A DNA stretch of 64,000 bases from Absidia repens (Eukaryota; Mucoromycota; Mucoromycetes; Mucorales; Cunninghamellaceae). The translations under genes and the position numbers were made by a program. Where the stretch lies: positions 186,001-250,000 of the forward strand of contig MCGE01000004.1 of assembly GCA_002105175.1 (NCBI GenBank), written 5' to 3'. The notes beneath the pieces were generated by a model. The model was not told the DNA's origin and did not search any database. It was given only the letters and a program-made list of their open reading frames with translations. Below are positions 61,134 through 64,000 of this stretch, in pieces; the stretch's first letter is position 1, and each line of letters starts with the position of its first letter.

Positions 61134-62708
61134 CTAATGCTTCTTGTGATTGGGGGTACAATGGGTATGGCGCCAACCATTTGGCAAGACACCATGATCA
61201 TCACAGACAACAGTTCCTTGCATCCACGCAGTAGCCAAGACTTGATCCACAGTCAAACGAGTCATTGGGTCTGGGTCCAGCATACCCGCCAAGCATTCAC
61301 TTTCTTGATCAGAAAAGCCAATGAAGCAATCACACTGATGTTGCCAATCCACCACTTCAGCGCTGTCCTTCGATATAGCTTGACGCTGTTTCAAGTACTT
61401 CCCATAATCACGATCACCACCATCAACGGCTTGACAAGACACCGCAAAAGGAGATCCAGGAACGGCCGTTGCATCACATTTTTTACCACCGACACAACCA
61501 TGATGGAAACTTGCGCCAAAGGGTAATTGTTGTTGACGAATACAAAAATAAGTAACAGCAGCACTCCAAATGTCCAAGGCACGACCATCATAGGAAGAAT
61601 GTTCATCCTTCAACAACCACATTTCAGGTGACCAAAATGGTTCACTGCCACACCACTTGTGACATGAACGAGGTTTGGATTCAAAACACGATTGCACCAC
61701 ATCAGCTACACCAAAATCGGTAATCTTCAAGGTCCCGCCACGACGAGTCAGCACCAGATTCTCCGGCTTGATGTCACGATGAGCAATCCCCAATTGATGA
61801 AGCTGCTGAATCCCTAGCAAAAGTTGTTTGAAAAGGCACGCCGTTTCATCGCTGGTCATGTTGGGTCGATCACGGATCAAATCATATAGATCACCACCAT
61901 CACACTATAAAAAAAAATAAAAAAAAAAGATCAGAATGAGACACATAAAAAAAAGAAAAGAGAATTCAATCCAACTTACATATTCCATCACAGTACAATA
62001 TCGATCCTTTTCATCCGTGACCAAATCAAACGTGGTGACAATATGACGATGAGGAGCTTTTGAGACAGTTTTGCTGATACAGAATTCGTTGCCCATACGT
62101 TTGTGATAATCACGCTCCGATTCCTTCTTATCCCGCTTCTTGAATTCCTTGACAGCCAAGATCGTGCCGTTGCGTTTGTGTTTGACCAACCGAATCACCG
62201 CGGTTGCCCCAGAGCCAACGAATTGCTGTTTCTTCAAAAGATTGGCAGGTTTATTGTTACTGACATAATCGCCGTATTTTTCACGAAGCGTCGGCATAGA
62301 AGGTGTGATGGTACAAGAAGGCGAGCTACACAGTGAAGAAGACGAAGGTGACGATGCTAACTGGCTTGGCTGGTGCTTGTCTTCCATGGAGAGATTCTTT
62401 TTGAAGAGATGAGATAACGATCGCCCGAGTGTGGATCCAATGCTGCTGCTTCGACTATGACGAGGTGAGAGTGTGCTGACATCGTTGCTGGGCATGGTCA
62501 TCTTTAGCCCCATGCTGATACTGGGCCGTGGTCGTTTGACAGGAATGTCCATGGCAGTGACGGTGCTATTGGGTGGTGTTGAGTAGGTGCTATCTTGAGA
62601 TCCATCGGTCGAGAATGACGAAGACAGGCCGGGACATTCACAATTGTCCAAACAGTCGGGTGAAGCCGATCTGGGGATATCTTCTTCTACCATTAACCAA
62701 GAAGGCAT
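61134..62708 (-). CDS. Ser/Thr protein kinase of the Hal4/Hal5 (NPR) type
   Basis: Two minus-strand exons (61980-62708, 61134-61904) in phase, 499 residues. An N-terminal Ser/Pro-rich regulatory region (1-150) is followed by KYGDYVSNNKPANLLKKQQF and a complete kinase domain: glycine loop VGSGATAVIRLV, catalytic Lys in LAVKEFKK, HRDIKPENLVL (about 286), DFGVAD (about 305), and SPEMW in place of APE. The insertion CHKWCGSEPFWSPEMWLLKD and the DRDYGKYLKQR segment are typical of fungal Hal4/Sat4/Hal5-like kinases. In yeast these stabilise plasma-membrane transporters such as Trk1 and so control potassium uptake and salt tolerance; transfer of that role here is inference. The tail ends in a His/Lys cluster. 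The start at 62708 is preferred because the upstream open reading is TC-rich leader. Confidence 0.9.
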
Positions 62709-63491
62709 TGTTGTACAAGATATGTATATGAAGTGGGGTGAAGAGATATGTAAGTATACACAAAGTATACAAAGAGTGGGGTGGGAAAGCGTGGAATAAC
62801 GGGGAGGGGGGGGAAGAGATAAAGAGAAAAAAAGAAGGGAAAAAAAAAATGCCAACTTTATAATAAAAAAAAAACGGGTAAGAGAGCAAAAATCGAAAAA
62901 AGTTTTTCCTTCAGACGGGCCTGATTGGGAAAGAAAATGAACGAATTAGGTGAACAGATCCGACGGGAAAAAAAAAGAGCGGGTTTTCAATGATTGTCAA
63001 CTCGATTTTTCACTGCGTGTAAAATAAAAAAAATTTCAAGTAATCTGACCCTTCCATAGGACGGGCTTGCCACTAAACTGACCATTCCTTTTTAATTCTT
63101 GTCCCGCTGACTTGGCAAAAGATGAATATAAATATAGCCTACCCTCTCACTATCCTTCATAGTCACTTGCATACACATGATGGACTTTTTATTCCAAAAG
63201 GGAATCTAATCGAGGCATTTCATATATGTATAAAATGGATCAAGTTTTTGCCATTTTGAAACCATCTTGAATGATGAGGAGAAGCTTGCGCCCATCATTC
63301 TCATTATCTTTTAGCCACGTGTGCGGAGTACGCAGGGTGGATCATCCATCATCCCGTTACTATAACAAACAAAAAAAAAAAAAAAAAAATTCATCACCAA
63401 CTAAATAGTATCATATTTTCATCAATTTCATCATCGTCATCATTCTAATAAAAACATTTTAGTTTTATTCATTCATTCATTCAAAGACGAC

Positions 63492-63525
<34 letters not shown>

Positions 63526-63808
63526 GCACACAAAGCATTCTAGTTAAATAATGTCATACTCCATCAACGTCACCATTCTAATGATATAACGAGAATCAAG
63601 ACCAACAAAAAAAAACAGTATCACCGATCATATACCCATCAACGCCTTTATCATATTAATAAAAATACACAGAGCTTTATTGCAAAAAGGGATCAAAGAT
63701 AAAATACGAAAACTAACTAATAATACCAAGAAATATATGGTACAAAAAGAAAAAAGGGAAAAACCACTACAGGCACTGTCAAATGGTGATCAAGACAAAA
63801 TGATTCAA
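62709..63808 (-). other. 5' flank of the kinase gene and 3' flank of the next minus-strand gene
   Basis: C/T-rich (minus-strand) leader at 62709-62860, then AT-rich DNA with A-runs of about 19 (63370-63389) and 28 (63492-63519). AAT-type polyadenylation signals occur on both strands. No gene supported. Confidence 0.45.
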
Positions 63809-64000
63809 TCATTTCTTTTTCAATTTTCCAAAGAATTTTTTGAAGGACTTCTTTTTGGTGTTAGTGATGGTCGTCGTCATTGTTGTTGATGAGAGACTTT
63901 GCTGAGGCGCCACAGGTAACGAGAGGGCTGATCCATTGTAGTGGCTGTGATGCCCTGGGTCATCAAGCGTCTTTTCATCGTGTAGGTTGTCTGCCGTGGT
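63809..64000 (-). CDS. C-terminus of an unidentified protein with a basic tail (5' part outside window)
   Basis: On the minus strand one frame is open from base 64000 to a TGA at 63809-63811: ...TTADNLHDEKTLDDPGHHSH and further to PVAPQQSLSSTTMTTTITNT, ending in KKKSFKKFFGKLKKK-stop. About 63 codons are visible; the codon texture is like that of the disordered tails of neighbouring genes, and the frame ends on a strongly basic, amphipathic 15-residue tail with three Phe, the kind of element that binds acidic membranes. The family cannot be named from this fragment. Confidence 0.6.
   Translation of the reverse strand, partial: TTADNLHDEKTLDDPGHHSHYNGSALSLPVAPQQSLSSTTMTTTITNTKKKSFKKFFGKLKKK

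Overview
The window reads as nuclear DNA of an early-diverging filamentous fungus, most likely Mucoromycota (Mucorales-like). The genes are split by short introns (about 50-150 bp, mostly GTAAGT...AG), intergenic DNA is AT-rich with many A/T homopolymers of 15-45 bases, and the gene set (ATG3, CDC24, PKA-R, GH3 glucosidase, WW-WW-MyTH4-RhoGAP, AGFG-type ArfGAP, Hal4/Hal5-type kinase, TFIIA large subunit) is eukaryotic and fungal in flavour. The exact genus cannot be read from the sequence.

Layout. 1-2.6 kb: minus-strand fragment of a large protein, tentatively EPG5-like. 3.05-6.9 kb: multi-KH RNA-binding protein. 7.2-9.8 kb: two copies of a noncoding repeat, tail to tail. 10.4-12.3 kb: F-box protein. 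12.8-15.2 kb: PX-PB1 protein with a C-terminal membrane anchor. 15.5-16.6 kb: response-regulator receiver protein. 17.1-18.9 kb (-): ATG3. 19.4-21.1 kb: repeat. 21.5-23.7 kb: phosphoglucomutase. 24.2-27.3 kb: secreted GH3 glucosidase. 27.7-28.9 kb: HscB/Jac1. 29.5-31.2 kb (-): mitochondrial carrier. 31.6-32.3 kb: unknown membrane protein. 32.8-36.1 kb: CDC24-type RhoGEF. 37.3-39.7 kb: alpha/beta-hydrolase-like protein. 40.2-41.8 kb: repeat. 43.0-44.5 kb: PKA regulatory subunit. 45.9-48.8 kb: WW-MyTH4-RhoGAP. 49.1-50.9 kb: BTB/T1 protein. 51.6-53.5 kb: UPF0658-like membrane protein. 54.2-55.3 kb: repeat. 56.6-58.2 kb: TFIIA large subunit. 58.5-60.0 kb (-): AGFG-like ArfGAP. 61.1-62.7 kb (-): protein kinase. 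63.8 kb to the end (-): C-terminus of a protein with a basic tail.

There is no operon logic. Several genes belong to small-GTPase, polarity and cAMP signalling (CDC24, RhoGAP, PX-PB1, PKA-R, ArfGAP), but they are dispersed and independently transcribed, so I treat the grouping as coincidence unless synteny shows otherwise.

The most interesting item is a dispersed noncoding repeat family: five copies in 64 kb, both orientations, with a CACGTG box, a pyrimidine tract, a highly conserved core and a tail with repeated AATAAA-like units. A second systematic signal is that four genes (PX-PB1, ATG3, carrier, RhoGAP) are each exactly one nucleotide short of a continuous reading frame; in three of them the break can be placed at a homopolymer inside a conserved domain. 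This points to residual assembly indels more than to four broken genes. Exon coordinates were derived by eye from splice sites and reading frames.
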